Below are positions 1 to 6,136 of a DNA stretch of 6,306 bases, piece after piece. This DNA comes from Bacteroidaceae bacterium (GTDB lineage Bacteria; Bacteroidota; Bacteroidia; Bacteroidales; Bacteroidaceae). The stretch lies in the NCBI GenBank assembly GCA_017961965.1, contig JAGCWG010000280.1, positions 1 through 6,306 on the forward strand, read 5' to 3'. The notes beneath the pieces were generated by a model. The model did not search any database. It was given only the letters and a program-made list of their open reading frames with translations, and was not told the DNA's origin. Each line of letters starts with the position of its first letter. Position 1 is the stretch's first letter. The translations under genes were made by a program, and so were the position numbers.

Positions 1-1317
1 CTGTGCAGCAGGAAGAGGATTAGCGAACTTAGCGCGGTACTCCTCAATCTTCTGTGCACGCTCCTCTGGAGTAGCCTTACGGTAGAGGATGTTGCAAGCA
101 CCCTCAGCACCCATAACGGCAATCTCGGCTGTTGGATATGCAAAGTTGACATCAGCACCGATACACTTGCTGTTCATCACGATGTAAGCGCCACCGTAAG
201 CCTTACGAGTGATGAGAGTAATCTTTGGTACTGTAGCCTCAGCAAATGCGTAAACAATCTTTGCACCGTGACGTATGATACCATTGTGCTCCTGCTGTAC
301 GCCTGGGAGGAATCCAGGTACGTCCTCAAGTGCAATGAGAGGAATGTTGAAACAGTCGCAGAAACGGATGAAACGTGCAGCCTTGTCACTTGCGTCGATG
401 TCAAGAGCACCTGCAAGGAAGTTTGGCTGATTAGCAACGAATCCGACTGTACGTCCTGCCATACGACCGAAACCAACTACGATGTTCTTTGCGAACTCTG
501 GCTGCACCTCGAAGAAGTACTGCTGGTCGCAGATTGGCTCGATGATATTGCGGATATCGTAAGGCATATTTGGGTTCTCTGGTACCACGTTGTCAAGTTC
601 GTGGCACACACGAGTAATCTCGTCAGTAACTGGGTGAACAGGTGCATCCTCCATGTTGTTAGAAGGGATGAAACCGATGAGTTCACGGATAGTCATGAGA
701 GTCTCCTCATCATCCTTGCAGATGAAGTGGCTTACACCGCTCACTGAGTTGTGAGTCATTGCACCACCGAGAGTCTCCTTGTCAACATCCTCGTTTGTCA
801 CTGCCTTTACTACGTTAGGACCTGTGACGAACATCTGGCTCTGGTCCTTGACCATGAGGATGAAGTCTGTAAGTGCTGGAGAGTAGCATGAACCACCCGC
901 ACATGGACCGAGGATTGCGCTAATCTGTGGGATTACACCACTTGCCATCACGTTGCGACGGAAGATGTGTGCAAAACCTGTGAGAGACTCAACACCTTCC
1001 TGAATACGTGCACCACCTGAGTCGTTGAGACCGATGATAGGCGCACCATTCTTGAGTGCGAGGTCCTGTACCTTTGCAATCTTCTGTGCATTGGCAGCAG
1101 AGAGTGAGCCACCGAGTACAGCAAAGTCGAATGCATATACGAACACGATGCGTCCGTCAATCTTACCATAACCTGAGATGACACCGTCACCCTCAAACTT
1201 CTTATTCTCCATACCGAAGTCAGTACAACGATGAACAACGTGCTTGTCCATCTCTACGAATGTACCACTGTCGAGGAGTGTCTCTATTCTTTCTCTTGCT
1301 GTAAGTTTATTAGCCAT
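1..1317 (-). CDS. Acyl-CoA carboxylase carboxyltransferase (beta) subunit, PccB/MmdA family, 3' end cut by window
   Basis: This subunit transfers the carboxyl group from carboxybiotin to an acyl-CoA in the cytoplasm, probably propionyl-CoA giving methylmalonyl-CoA. I translated 439 codons with no stop, up to the window edge. The crotonase-like fold is marked by SGGARIQEG (residues 100-108) and [16 protein letters not shown] (137-152) in the N-terminal half. The C-terminal half carries DVPGFLPG (332-339), [11 protein letters not shown] (371-381) and [13 protein letters not shown] (395-407). The protein starts almost directly at LTARERI; many PccB/MmdA proteins have some 30-40 residues before that motif, so this one is short at its N-terminus. 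The ATG overlaps the end of the carrier-protein gene (shared ATGGCTAA, 1310-1317) and follows a GGAGG site, which points to translational coupling. Residue 379 is Ile at the position I recall as Asp in typical PccB, so acetyl-CoA or mixed specificity remains possible. The family is certain; the substrate is inferred. Confidence 0.95.
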   Translation of the reverse strand, partial: MANKLTARERIETLLDSGTFVEMDKHVVHRCTDFGMENKKFEGDGVISGYGKIDGRIVFVYAFDFAVLGGSLSAANAQKIAKVQDLALKNGAPIIGLNDSGGARIQEGVESLTGFAHIFRRNVMASGVIPQISAILGPCAGGSCYSPALTDFILMVKDQSQMFVTGPNVVKAVTNEDVDKETLGGAMTHNSVSGVSHFICKDDEETLMTIRELIGFIPSNNMEDAPVHPVTDEITRVCHELDNVVPENPNMPYDIRNIIEPICDQQYFFEVQPEFAKNIVVGFGRMAGRTVGFVANQPNFLAGALDIDASDKAARFIRFCDCFNIPLIALEDVPGFLPGVQQEHNGIIRHGAKIVYAFAEATVPKITLITRKAYGGAYIVMNSKCIGADVNFAYPTAEIAVMGAEGACNILYRKATPEERAQKIEEYRAKFANPLPAAQ

Positions 1318-1828
1318 TGTTAACCTCCAATCTAATTAATGTTTGTTCTACGCTTACGCTGTCGCCCTCAGCAACGAGCACATCCTTCACCTTGCAGTCA
1401 GCACTCACCTTGTAGTTTGACTGCATCTTCATTGCCTCCATAGTGAGGACAGTGTCGCCAGCCTTGAGTTCATCACCCGGCTTGACATAAACCTTCACAA
1501 TCTTACAAGGCATTGGAGCTGCGATGACGTCTGCCTGTGCACCATCCTGTGCACCACGCTTGCGCATCTTCATGTATTTTGCCTGTGAGTCAAGCATGTC
1601 AATAATGTAAGTAGAATAGTTGAGGTTCACACGATAATGCTTACCCTCAGCATTCTTTATCATCTCGGCATTGTATGAGTTCCCGTCATAGAGAATGGAA
1701 CAAGTGCCGTTCTGCAGCATTGCCACATCAACGTCATACACCTTGCCGTCGATGTCTATCTTGACATTGTTACCTTCCTTGTTGAGCAAGGTAACTTCGC
1801 ATATCTTATTTCCTACTTGTATTTCCAT
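1310..1828 (-). CDS. Biotin carboxyl carrier protein of the acyl-CoA carboxylase
   Basis: This 172-residue protein carries the covalently bound biotin that shuttles CO2 between the biotin carboxylase and the carboxyltransferase. The C-terminal biotinyl domain (about residues 100-170) contains [14 protein letters not shown] and the biotinylation motif EAMKMQ at 131-136, with Lys134 the predicted biotin site. The N-terminal part (about 1-95) is a beta-rich segment like those found in carrier proteins of propionyl-CoA carboxylases and decarboxylases. I chose the ATG at 1828 because it gives the expected MEIQVGNK start. A longer reading from 1861 would add 11 residues encoded entirely by an intergenic repeat. 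The gene lies 155 bp behind the biotin carboxylase gene and overlaps the carboxyltransferase gene by 8 bp. A G-run from the repeat sits about 5 bases before the start, so the repeat may supply or replace the ribosome-binding region. The symbol accB would be a loose fit and is left blank. Confidence 0.95.
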   Translation of the reverse strand: MEIQVGNKICEVTLLNKEGNNVKIDIDGKVYDVDVAMLQNGTCSILYDGNSYNAEMIKNAEGKHYRVNLNYSTYIIDMLDSQAKYMKMRKRGAQDGAQADVIAAPMPCKIVKVYVKPGDELKAGDTVLTMEAMKMQSNYKVSADCKVKDVLVAEGDSVSVEQTLIRLEVNNG

Positions 1829-1830
1829 AA

Positions 1831-1868
1831 AGCCCCCCGAGCCCCCAAAGGGGGCGGCCATCCGGAAC
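1831..1868 (+). repeat. Palindromic intergenic repeat, copy A
   Basis: This is a 38-bp GC-rich repeat containing the perfect hairpin GCCCCC-AAA-GGGGGC at 1841-1855. It is inverted relative to copy B (1949-1985): with one gap, about 32 of 38 positions match, including AGCCCCC, AAGGGGGC, GCCAT and CGGAAC blocks. It lies just upstream of the carrier-protein start codon on the minus strand. A second possible stem joins GCCATCC (1857-1863) with GGATGGC (1878-1884). It resembles REP-type elements, but no assignment to a named family was possible. Confidence 0.8.
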
Positions 1869-1948
1869 TGTGGGGGTGGATGGCATTAAAATCAGTTTCT
1901 TGTCCCCGATTGCATCCATTAGGAAAACCACTATATATATAATGGTAT

Positions 1949-1985
1949 GTTCCGAATGGCTGCCCCCTTCGGGGGTTAGGGGGCT
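1949..1985 (-). repeat. Palindromic intergenic repeat, copy B (inverted partner of A)
   Basis: Read on the minus strand, this repeat starts inside the TAG stop of the biotin carboxylase gene (AG of TAG followed by CCCCC) and repeats the sequence pattern of copy A. Its stem is CCCCC/GGGGG at 1963-1975; on the plus strand this forms a C(TTCG)G tetraloop. Together, A and B bound the whole intergenic segment as inverted ends of a roughly 155-bp unit, and an AT-rich near-perfect stem (1927-1946) lies inside it. In the operon transcript the A and B arms could pair into one long structure between the two genes. Confidence 0.8.
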
Positions 1986-3495
1986 ACACTCTCAATACTC
2001 CCTTCTGAAGTCCGAATGCTCTCCAGCGGTTGATGGCAGAACCATCTGTTGGAGGATTTGGAGTGTTCTCCTCAAGATTCATGAGATAGTCGATGTAAGC
2101 AGCAATGATTGCCATTGGCTCACTGTCGTTCTTGAATCCCGGACGTGGACGGAGACGATCCTGATTACGTTCGATGAAGTATGTATTGTAGTCACCGTTC
2201 TTGAAGTCTGGCACGTCGATGATACGACGGAGATAACGGATGTTTGTAGTAAGACCAGTAATCTTGTACTCGTAGAGCACACGACGCATACGCTCGATAG
2301 CATACTCGCGTGTAGTTGCCCACACAATGAGCTTACCAATCATTGGGTCATAGTGTACAGGAATCTCATATCCTTCATATACGTATGAGTCGATACGTGT
2401 ACCTATTCCGTGTGGCTCAGTCAACTGCTTGATGACACCTGGTGAAGGCATGAAGTTGTTCTCTGTATCCTCGGCACAGATACGGCACTCGATAGCGTGG
2501 CCTCTCTGCTTTATTTCTTCCTGCTTGCGTGAAAGTGGCAATCCGTCAGCAATACGAATCTGCTCCTTTACGAGGTCCATACCTACCACTTCCTCTGTGA
2601 TTGGGTGCTCTACCTGAAGACGAGTGTTCATCTCGAGGAAGTAGAAGTTGTGATGCTTGTCAACGAGGAACTCAATTGTTCCTGCACCTACATAGCCAAC
2701 AGCCTTGGCAGCAGCAACAGCCTTGCGTCCCATTTCCTCACGAAGTTCCTGATCGATGAATGGAGATGGACTCTCCTCCACTACCTTCTGGTGACGACGC
2801 TGAACAGAGCACTCACGGTCATAGAGGTGAATGATGTTACCATGCTTGTCACCAAGAATCTGGAACTCGATGTGATGTGGTTCTTCAACGAACTTCTCGA
2901 TATAGACAGTATCGTCGCCGAAACCAGCCATTGCCTCGCTCTTGGCAGCGTTGTACATCTCGATTACGTCTTCCTCACGCTCGATAAGGCGCATACCCTT
3001 ACCGCCACCACCTTGTGAAGCCTTGAGCATTACAGGGAAACCAATCTTACGACATACTTCCACAGCCTCCTCACCAGAGTTGAGCTGCTCCTGAGTACCA
3101 GGTACTACAGGCACTCCAGCCTCAATCATCTTGATGCGGGCACGAATCTTGTCGCCCATATCTTCCATTGTCTCTGGACGTGGACCGATAAAGATGAATC
3201 CTTCCGCCTCGCAACGACGAGCGAACTCTGCATTCTCACTAAGAAAACCATAACCAGGGTGGATTGCATCGACCTTGTGCTTCTTTGCAGCCTCAATTAT
3301 ATGGTCAATATTCAGGTAACTGTCGCTGCTCGCAACACCACCGATGCACTCTGCCTCATTCGCAAAGAGCACATGACGAGACAAACGGTCAGCAGTACTA
3401 TAGACGGCAACAGAACGTATGCCCATCTCATAGCAACTACGCATAACACGTATTGCAATCTCGCCACGATTAGCTACTAAAATCTTTCTAATCAT
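1984..3495 (-). CDS. accC: Biotin carboxylase subunit of acyl-CoA carboxylase
   Basis: This enzyme carboxylates protein-bound biotin using ATP and bicarbonate, the first half-reaction of the acyl-CoA carboxylase. At 503 residues it has the usual length for Bacteroidales homologues and is longer than E. coli AccC (about 450). The order is the N-terminal pre-ATP-grasp domain (KILVANRGEIAIR, 4-16; HPGYGFLSEN, 79-88), the ATP-grasp domain with the glycine-rich loop GGGGKGMR (162-169), the catalytic block LEMNTRLQVEHP (287-298, with Glu288, Asn290, Arg292 and Glu296), and the C-terminal domain with ECRICAED (336-343). It has no fused biotinyl domain; biotin is carried by the next gene. ATP use implies a carboxylase rather than a sodium-pumping decarboxylase, although similar subunits occur in several acyl-CoA and pyruvate carboxylases. 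It is the first gene behind the cobalamin riboswitch leader. Its TAG stop is directly joined to a palindromic repeat. Confidence 0.97.
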   Translation of the reverse strand: MIRKILVANRGEIAIRVMRSCYEMGIRSVAVYSTADRLSRHVLFANEAECIGGVASSDSYLNIDHIIEAAKKHKVDAIHPGYGFLSENAEFARRCEAEGFIFIGPRPETMEDMGDKIRARIKMIEAGVPVVPGTQEQLNSGEEAVEVCRKIGFPVMLKASQGGGGKGMRLIEREEDVIEMYNAAKSEAMAGFGDDTVYIEKFVEEPHHIEFQILGDKHGNIIHLYDRECSVQRRHQKVVEESPSPFIDQELREEMGRKAVAAAKAVGYVGAGTIEFLVDKHHNFYFLEMNTRLQVEHPITEEVVGMDLVKEQIRIADGLPLSRKQEEIKQRGHAIECRICAEDTENNFMPSPGVIKQLTEPHGIGTRIDSYVYEGYEIPVHYDPMIGKLIVWATTREYAIERMRRVLYEYKITGLTTNIRYLRRIIDVPDFKNGDYNTYFIERNQDRLRPRPGFKNDSEPMAIIAAYIDYLMNLEENTPNPPTDGSAINRWRAFGLQKGVLRV

Positions 3496-3517
3496 GTTCT
3501 ATATATGTCAGATTCCG

Positions 3518-3539
3518 TTGTCCGTAATCCCGCAGACAA
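3518..3539 (-). promoter_or_regulatory. Hairpin between riboswitch and accC start, candidate expression platform
   Basis: On the minus strand, TTGTCTG (3533-3539) pairs with CGGACAA (3518-3524) in a 7-bp stem with one G-T wobble and an 8-nt loop. It lies between the conserved end of the cobalamin riboswitch and the accC ATG, ending 22 nt before the ATG. No T-run follows, so it does not look like an intrinsic terminator. A role in translational control or as the downstream kissing hairpin is inferred, and I did not find an obvious complementary loop. Confidence 0.45.
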
Positions 3540-3557
3540 TTCACTTCTATGGCAAAT

Positions 3558-3740
3558 GGCAGGTCTTCTGACTTAATCCCTTGACGACGCAACCTTCCCA
3601 GCTTTTCATGGCCAGTGGCTCCTAAACGAACGCCGCCCTCGAATAAGGACTCACAGCATCGGGTAATGTTGCAGAATTTCACTGCATTCCCATCTTAGCC
3701 CCACTCATCGCTCTTTTTTACACGCAGGGGGAACCAAATG
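3558..3740 (-). ncRNA. Cobalamin riboswitch upstream of the acyl-CoA carboxylase operon
   Basis: The conserved parts of a B12 riboswitch appear in order on the minus strand. They are a GGTTCC start with a CCCC/GGGG stem (3727-3730 with 3699-3702), GGGAAT (3686-3691) followed by a GCAG/CTGC hairpin (3671-3685), ACCCGATGCTGTGAG in the place of the usual CCCGCAACTGTAA, the B12 box GCCACTGG (3612-3619), GGGAAGG, and the 3' terminal AAGTCAGAAGACCTGCC (3558-3574). The match is strong enough to fix the strand: the element belongs to the carboxylase transcript and not to divergent cobU. In the family as a whole, cobalamin binding usually lowers expression of the downstream gene. Which cobalamin form binds, and the switching mode, cannot be read directly. 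Outer boundaries are approximate. Confidence 0.95.
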
Positions 3741-3746
3741 CGAGGG

Positions 3747-3778
3747 CAAAAGTAGCACTTTATACTCAAACAGACAAA
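3747..3778 (-). promoter_or_regulatory. Bacteroidota-type promoter for the riboswitch-carboxylase transcript
   Basis: On the minus strand there is a TTTG (-33 box, 3775-3778), exactly 20 nt of spacer, then TACTTTTG (3747-3754), a full match to the Bacteroidota primary sigma consensus TTTG-N19-21-TAnnTTTG. Transcription would start near 3740-3743, right at the first stem of the riboswitch, giving a leader of about 245 nt. The perfect fit together with its position makes this a well-supported prediction. Confidence 0.8.
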
Positions 3779-3816
3779 CATTTCCCTAAAAAACAATCAA
3801 AATGTGACCGTATATG

Positions 3817-3847
3817 TATGTTCTTTCAAAAATAATCCCCATATTTG
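3817..3847 (+). promoter_or_regulatory. Weak candidate promoter for cobU
   Basis: TATG (3817-3820), a 19-nt spacer and CATATTTG (3840-3847) match the Bacteroidota consensus with one mismatch in each box. Transcription would begin near 3853, giving cobU a leader of only about 20 nt and no riboswitch. The two mismatches make this tentative. The rest of the 3496-3871 gap is accounted for by the riboswitch leader and its promoter on the other strand. Confidence 0.4.
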
Positions 3848-3871
3848 CATTGCTTAATTTCACAAAAAGCG

Positions 3872-4399
3872 ATGAAAACTATACTAATAACAGGAGGACA
3901 ACGTTCGGGTAAAAGCGAGGAGGCAGAGCGTCTGGCTCTTACTCTAAGCGACTCACCAATATATCTTGCCACCTCACGGATATGGGACGATGAGTTCCGA
4001 CATCGTGTTGAACGTCACCAGATGCGGCGTGGTCCTCAATGGACTAATATAGAAGAGGAGAAATGGCTGAGTCATCACGATGTGAACGGCAGGGTCGTAC
4101 TCATCGACTGCGTAACGCTATGGGCAACGAATTTTCTATTCGACGCTCGTGAGGACTTTGAGGACTCATCAAGGAGCGTTGACGATGTTCTCGCACAGAT
4201 GAAAGAGGAGTTTGACCGCTTCACATCACAGGATGCAACATTCATCTTCGTGACCAACGAGATTGGTCTTGGCGGAGTAAGCGACAATATCATTCAGCGA
4301 CGCTTCACCGACTTGCAAGGATGGTTAAACCAATACATAGCCAGCAAGGCTGACGAGGTCTATCTCATGGTAAGCGGAATTAAGGTGAGGATAAAGTAG
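3872..4399 (+). CDS. cobU: Adenosylcobinamide kinase / adenosylcobinamide-phosphate guanylyltransferase
   Basis: CobU phosphorylates adenosylcobinamide and then transfers GMP from GTP to give adenosyl-GDP-cobinamide, the activated intermediate for attachment of the lower ligand in B12 synthesis or corrinoid salvage. The 175-residue product has the P-loop GGQRSGKS (8-15), ATS plus DDE (34-41), a His49 in RHQMRR that fits the guanylylated histidine of the family, DCVTLWATN (79-87), VTNEIGLGG (127-135) and the typical C-terminus VSGIKVRIK. I chose the ATG at 3872 because it gives the family start MKTILITGG. An in-frame ATG at 3845 overlaps the candidate promoter. No other cobalamin gene follows: the next gene is a PTS-like permease after a 174-bp spacer. 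The gene is divergent from the B12 riboswitch and therefore not controlled by it in cis. Its stop codon TAG runs straight into repeat C. Confidence 0.96.
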   Translation: MKTILITGGQRSGKSEEAERLALTLSDSPIYLATSRIWDDEFRHRVERHQMRRGPQWTNIEEEKWLSHHDVNGRVVLIDCVTLWATNFLFDAREDFEDSSRSVDDVLAQMKEEFDRFTSQDATFIFVTNEIGLGGVSDNIIQRRFTDLQGWLNQYIASKADEVYLMVSGIKVRIK

Positions 4400-4426
4400 C
4401 CCCACCCCTGCCCTCCCGAGGGAGGG
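4398..4426 (+). repeat. Palindromic intergenic repeat, copy C
   Basis: The repeat begins in the cobU stop codon (AG of TAG followed by CCCC) and holds the palindrome CCCTCCC-GA-GGGAGGG (4411-4426). Its layout, AGCCCC then ACCCC then a strong hairpin, closely follows copy D (5985-6018). No T-run follows, so an intrinsic terminator is not supported, though the stem could protect the 3' end of the cobU message. Confidence 0.75.
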
Positions 4427-4516
4427 TGACGGCAGCGCACCGAAAGCCAAGCGAGCAGCACAAAGGCAAAAGGTGCGGAAAAAGGGCAACATAAACGGCA
4501 GTCTCGTGCGCCGTCA
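4427..4516. repeat. Short inverted-repeat element in the cobU-permease spacer
   Basis: TGACGGCAGCGCAC (4427-4440) is inverted at GTGCGCCGTCA (4506-4516), with a 3-nt insertion in the left arm. The purine-rich interior carries several short GCAC/GTGC pairings. The unit directly follows repeat C and fills most of the 174-bp spacer between cobU and the permease gene. No promoter consensus is apparent in this spacer. It may be a small non-autonomous mobile or structural element; the sequence alone does not prove this. Confidence 0.5.
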
Positions 4517-4573
4517 TTGGTACACTCCAGAACACAACGAACTAACAACTTTACTAAAACCAATTATACTAAC

Positions 4574-5974
4574 ATGGACATAATAGAAAACATCTTCTCG
4601 TACATTATCGGACTGGGTGCAGCGGTGATGATGCCTATCATCTTCACCATACTCGGCGTATGTATCGGCATCAAGTTCTCAAAGGCACTCAAGAGCGGAC
4701 TTTACGTTGGAGTCGGCTTCGTAGGACTCGGAGTAATCACAGGACTTCTCACATCAAGTCTTGGACCTGCCCTCAACAAGGTAGTTGAGATTTACGGTCT
4801 TGAACTCAACGTATTCGACATGGGATGGCCAGCTGCCGCATCTGTTGCTTACAACACTACGGTAGGCGCATTCATCATCCCTGTATGCCTCGGCATCAAC
4901 CTCTTGCTCATTCTCATCGGATGCACACGCACGGTCAACATCGACCTCTGGAACTACTGGCACTTCGCCTTCATCGGCGCTGTGACATACTTCCTTACTG
5001 ACGGGCTCGGATGGAGTTTCCCTGTGGCATGGGGATTCTTTGCAGCCATCATCTGCTACATCATCACTCTCGTACTTGCTGACCGCACAGCCAAGGCGTT
5101 TCAGGAGTTCTACCCAGGCATGGAAGGAATATCCATTCCACAACCATTCTGTCAAGGCTTCATGCCTTTCGCACTCATCATCGGCAAGGCACTCGACAAG
5201 ATTCCTGGTTTTGACAAACTCAACATCGACGCAGAAGGAATGAAGAAGAAGTTCGGTCTCTTCGGCGAGCCTCTCTTCCTCGGTGTCATCATCGGTATAG
5301 TTATCGGCTGCCTCGCATGTAAGGATGCTCAGGAACTCGTTGAGGGTATTCCAGCAACACTCGGACTCGGTATCAAGATGGGAGCTGTCATGGAACTTAT
5401 CCCACGTATCACAAGTCTCTTCATCGAAGGTCTCAAGCCAATATCTGAGGCAACACGTGAGCTTATCGCCAAGAAGTTCGGTGACAAGAAGGAGTTCTAT
5501 ATAGGTATGTCACCAGCACTCGTCATCGGACATCCTACTACACTCATCGTGTCACTCCTTCTTATCCCTGTGACACTCGTACTCGCAGTAGGACTCTCAA
5601 AGCTCGGCATAAACCAGTTCCTCCCTCTTGCAAGTCTCGCAGGTATGTTTTATGTCTTCGTGATGGTTCTTCCTTACACTAAGGGTAATGTGGTGAAGAG
5701 CTTCATCGTGGGACTTGTAGTGATAGCCATCGGACTTGTGTTCGTCACACTCATGTCTGGCGACTTCACAAGCGCAGCTATGCAGGTATCAGCAGCACAT
5801 CCTGACGATGCAGCCGTACGTGTGCCAGAAGGCTTCAGCGCAGGTTCACTTGACTTTGCATCATCTCCTATCGCATTCCTCATCTATGGATGTATGAACT
5901 ATCTCAAGTACATCGGAGCAGGAATACTCACCATCATCGCAGTAGGACTGCTTGTGTGGAATAGGAAGAACTAA
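4574..5974 (+). CDS. gatC: PTS EIIC membrane component, galactitol (GatC/SgcC) family, without EIIA or EIIB nearby
   Basis: This 466-residue polytopic inner-membrane protein is clearly related to E. coli GatC, the sugar-translocating subunit of the galactitol phosphotransferase system. Shared features are the N-terminal LGAAVMMPIIF segment (14-24), GLYVGVGFVGLG (42-53), VFDMGWPAA (80-88), the VNIDLWNYWH block (121-130), FGLFGEP (227-232), LIPRIT (275-280), GLKPI (286-290) and GHPTT (319-323). About ten hydrophobic segments are visible. The start at 4574 was chosen over an in-frame ATG at 4517, which would add 19 polar residues encoded by the spacer. Most Bacteroidota lack a working PTS, and no EIIA, EIIB, HPr or EI gene is in view. 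Downstream lies a kduI-like gene on the same strand, so the likely substrate is an uronate breakdown product, taken up without phosphorylation. That substrate is inference; the family assignment is firm. Confidence 0.93.
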   Translation: MDIIENIFSYIIGLGAAVMMPIIFTILGVCIGIKFSKALKSGLYVGVGFVGLGVITGLLTSSLGPALNKVVEIYGLELNVFDMGWPAAASVAYNTTVGAFIIPVCLGINLLLILIGCTRTVNIDLWNYWHFAFIGAVTYFLTDGLGWSFPVAWGFFAAIICYIITLVLADRTAKAFQEFYPGMEGISIPQPFCQGFMPFALIIGKALDKIPGFDKLNIDAEGMKKKFGLFGEPLFLGVIIGIVIGCLACKDAQELVEGIPATLGLGIKMGAVMELIPRITSLFIEGLKPISEATRELIAKKFGDKKEFYIGMSPALVIGHPTTLIVSLLLIPVTLVLAVGLSKLGINQFLPLASLAGMFYVFVMVLPYTKGNVVKSFIVGLVVIAIGLVFVTLMSGDFTSAAMQVSAAHPDDAAVRVPEGFSAGSLDFASSPIAFLIYGCMNYLKYIGAGILTIIAVGLLVWNRKN

Positions 5975-5984
5975 AAAGCCCAAC

Positions 5985-6018
5985 AGCCCCACCCCAGCCA
6001 TCCCCAAGGGGAGGGAGC
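5985..6018 (+). repeat. Palindromic intergenic repeat, copy D
   Basis: A GC-rich repeat ten bases behind the permease stop, with TCCCC-AA-GGGGA (6001-6012) as its core stem. It has the same AGCCCCACCCC opening as copy C and is inverted relative to copy E (6091-6123), with most positions matching over about 33 bases. It could act as a 3' stabilising stem for the permease transcript, but no T-run supports termination. Confidence 0.75.
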
Positions 6019-6090
6019 GACACAACAACTGGGGAACATCAATCCTAACATAGAATAAAAAGTATAAAAACAAAAAAAACAGCCTCATCC

Positions 6091-6123
6091 AGCTCCTCCC
6101 CTCGGGGAGGCTGGGAGGGGGCC
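6091..6123 (-). repeat. Palindromic intergenic repeat, copy E (inverted partner of D)
   Basis: The stem CCTCCCC-TC-GGGGAGG (6095-6110) sits about 13 bases before the kduI-like start codon. Read on the minus strand it repeats copy D (CCAGCC, a C-run/G-run stem, GGAGC). D and E together bound the spacer between the permease and kduI-like genes, matching the A/B arrangement in the carboxylase operon. The AT-rich 6019-6090 stretch between them shows no clear TTTG/TAnnTTTG promoter, so the two genes may be cotranscribed. Confidence 0.75.
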
Positions 6124-6136
6124 AATAATAATCATT

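Noticed and set aside
268..747. Plus-strand open frame of 159 codons across the carboxyltransferase gene
   Set aside because: It lies wholly opposite a clearly conserved coding frame, has no recognisable domain, and its composition fits an antisense shadow.
1829..1861. Eleven-residue N-terminal extension of the carrier protein
   Set aside because: It is encoded by the palindromic repeat and is glycine/proline-rich filler; the normal start MEIQVGNK is at 1828.
2605..3018. Plus-strand open frame opposite the biotin carboxylase gene
   Set aside because: The minus-strand frame contains the ATP-grasp and catalytic motifs; the opposite frame shows nothing recognisable.
3488..3682. Minus-strand 64-codon open frame ending 8 bp inside accC, a possible leader peptide
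   Set aside because: It is read through the conserved riboswitch sequence, and its codons simply follow structural RNA motifs such as the B12 box.
3711..3720. T-run on the plus strand resembling a terminator tail
   Set aside because: It is inside the riboswitch on the other strand, with no preceding GC-rich stem on the plus strand and no plus-strand gene to terminate.
3845..3871. Upstream in-frame start for cobU
   Set aside because: It would add nine residues absent from the CobU family and would lie on the candidate promoter.
4360..4563. Minus-strand 67-codon open frame between cobU and the permease
   Set aside because: It is formed by repeat C and the adjoining inverted-repeat unit and overlaps the end of cobU; no sign of a real protein.
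4754..5155. Minus-strand open frame of 133 codons opposite the EIIC gene
   Set aside because: The plus strand matches GatC throughout this stretch; the opposite frame has no domain and is a shadow.
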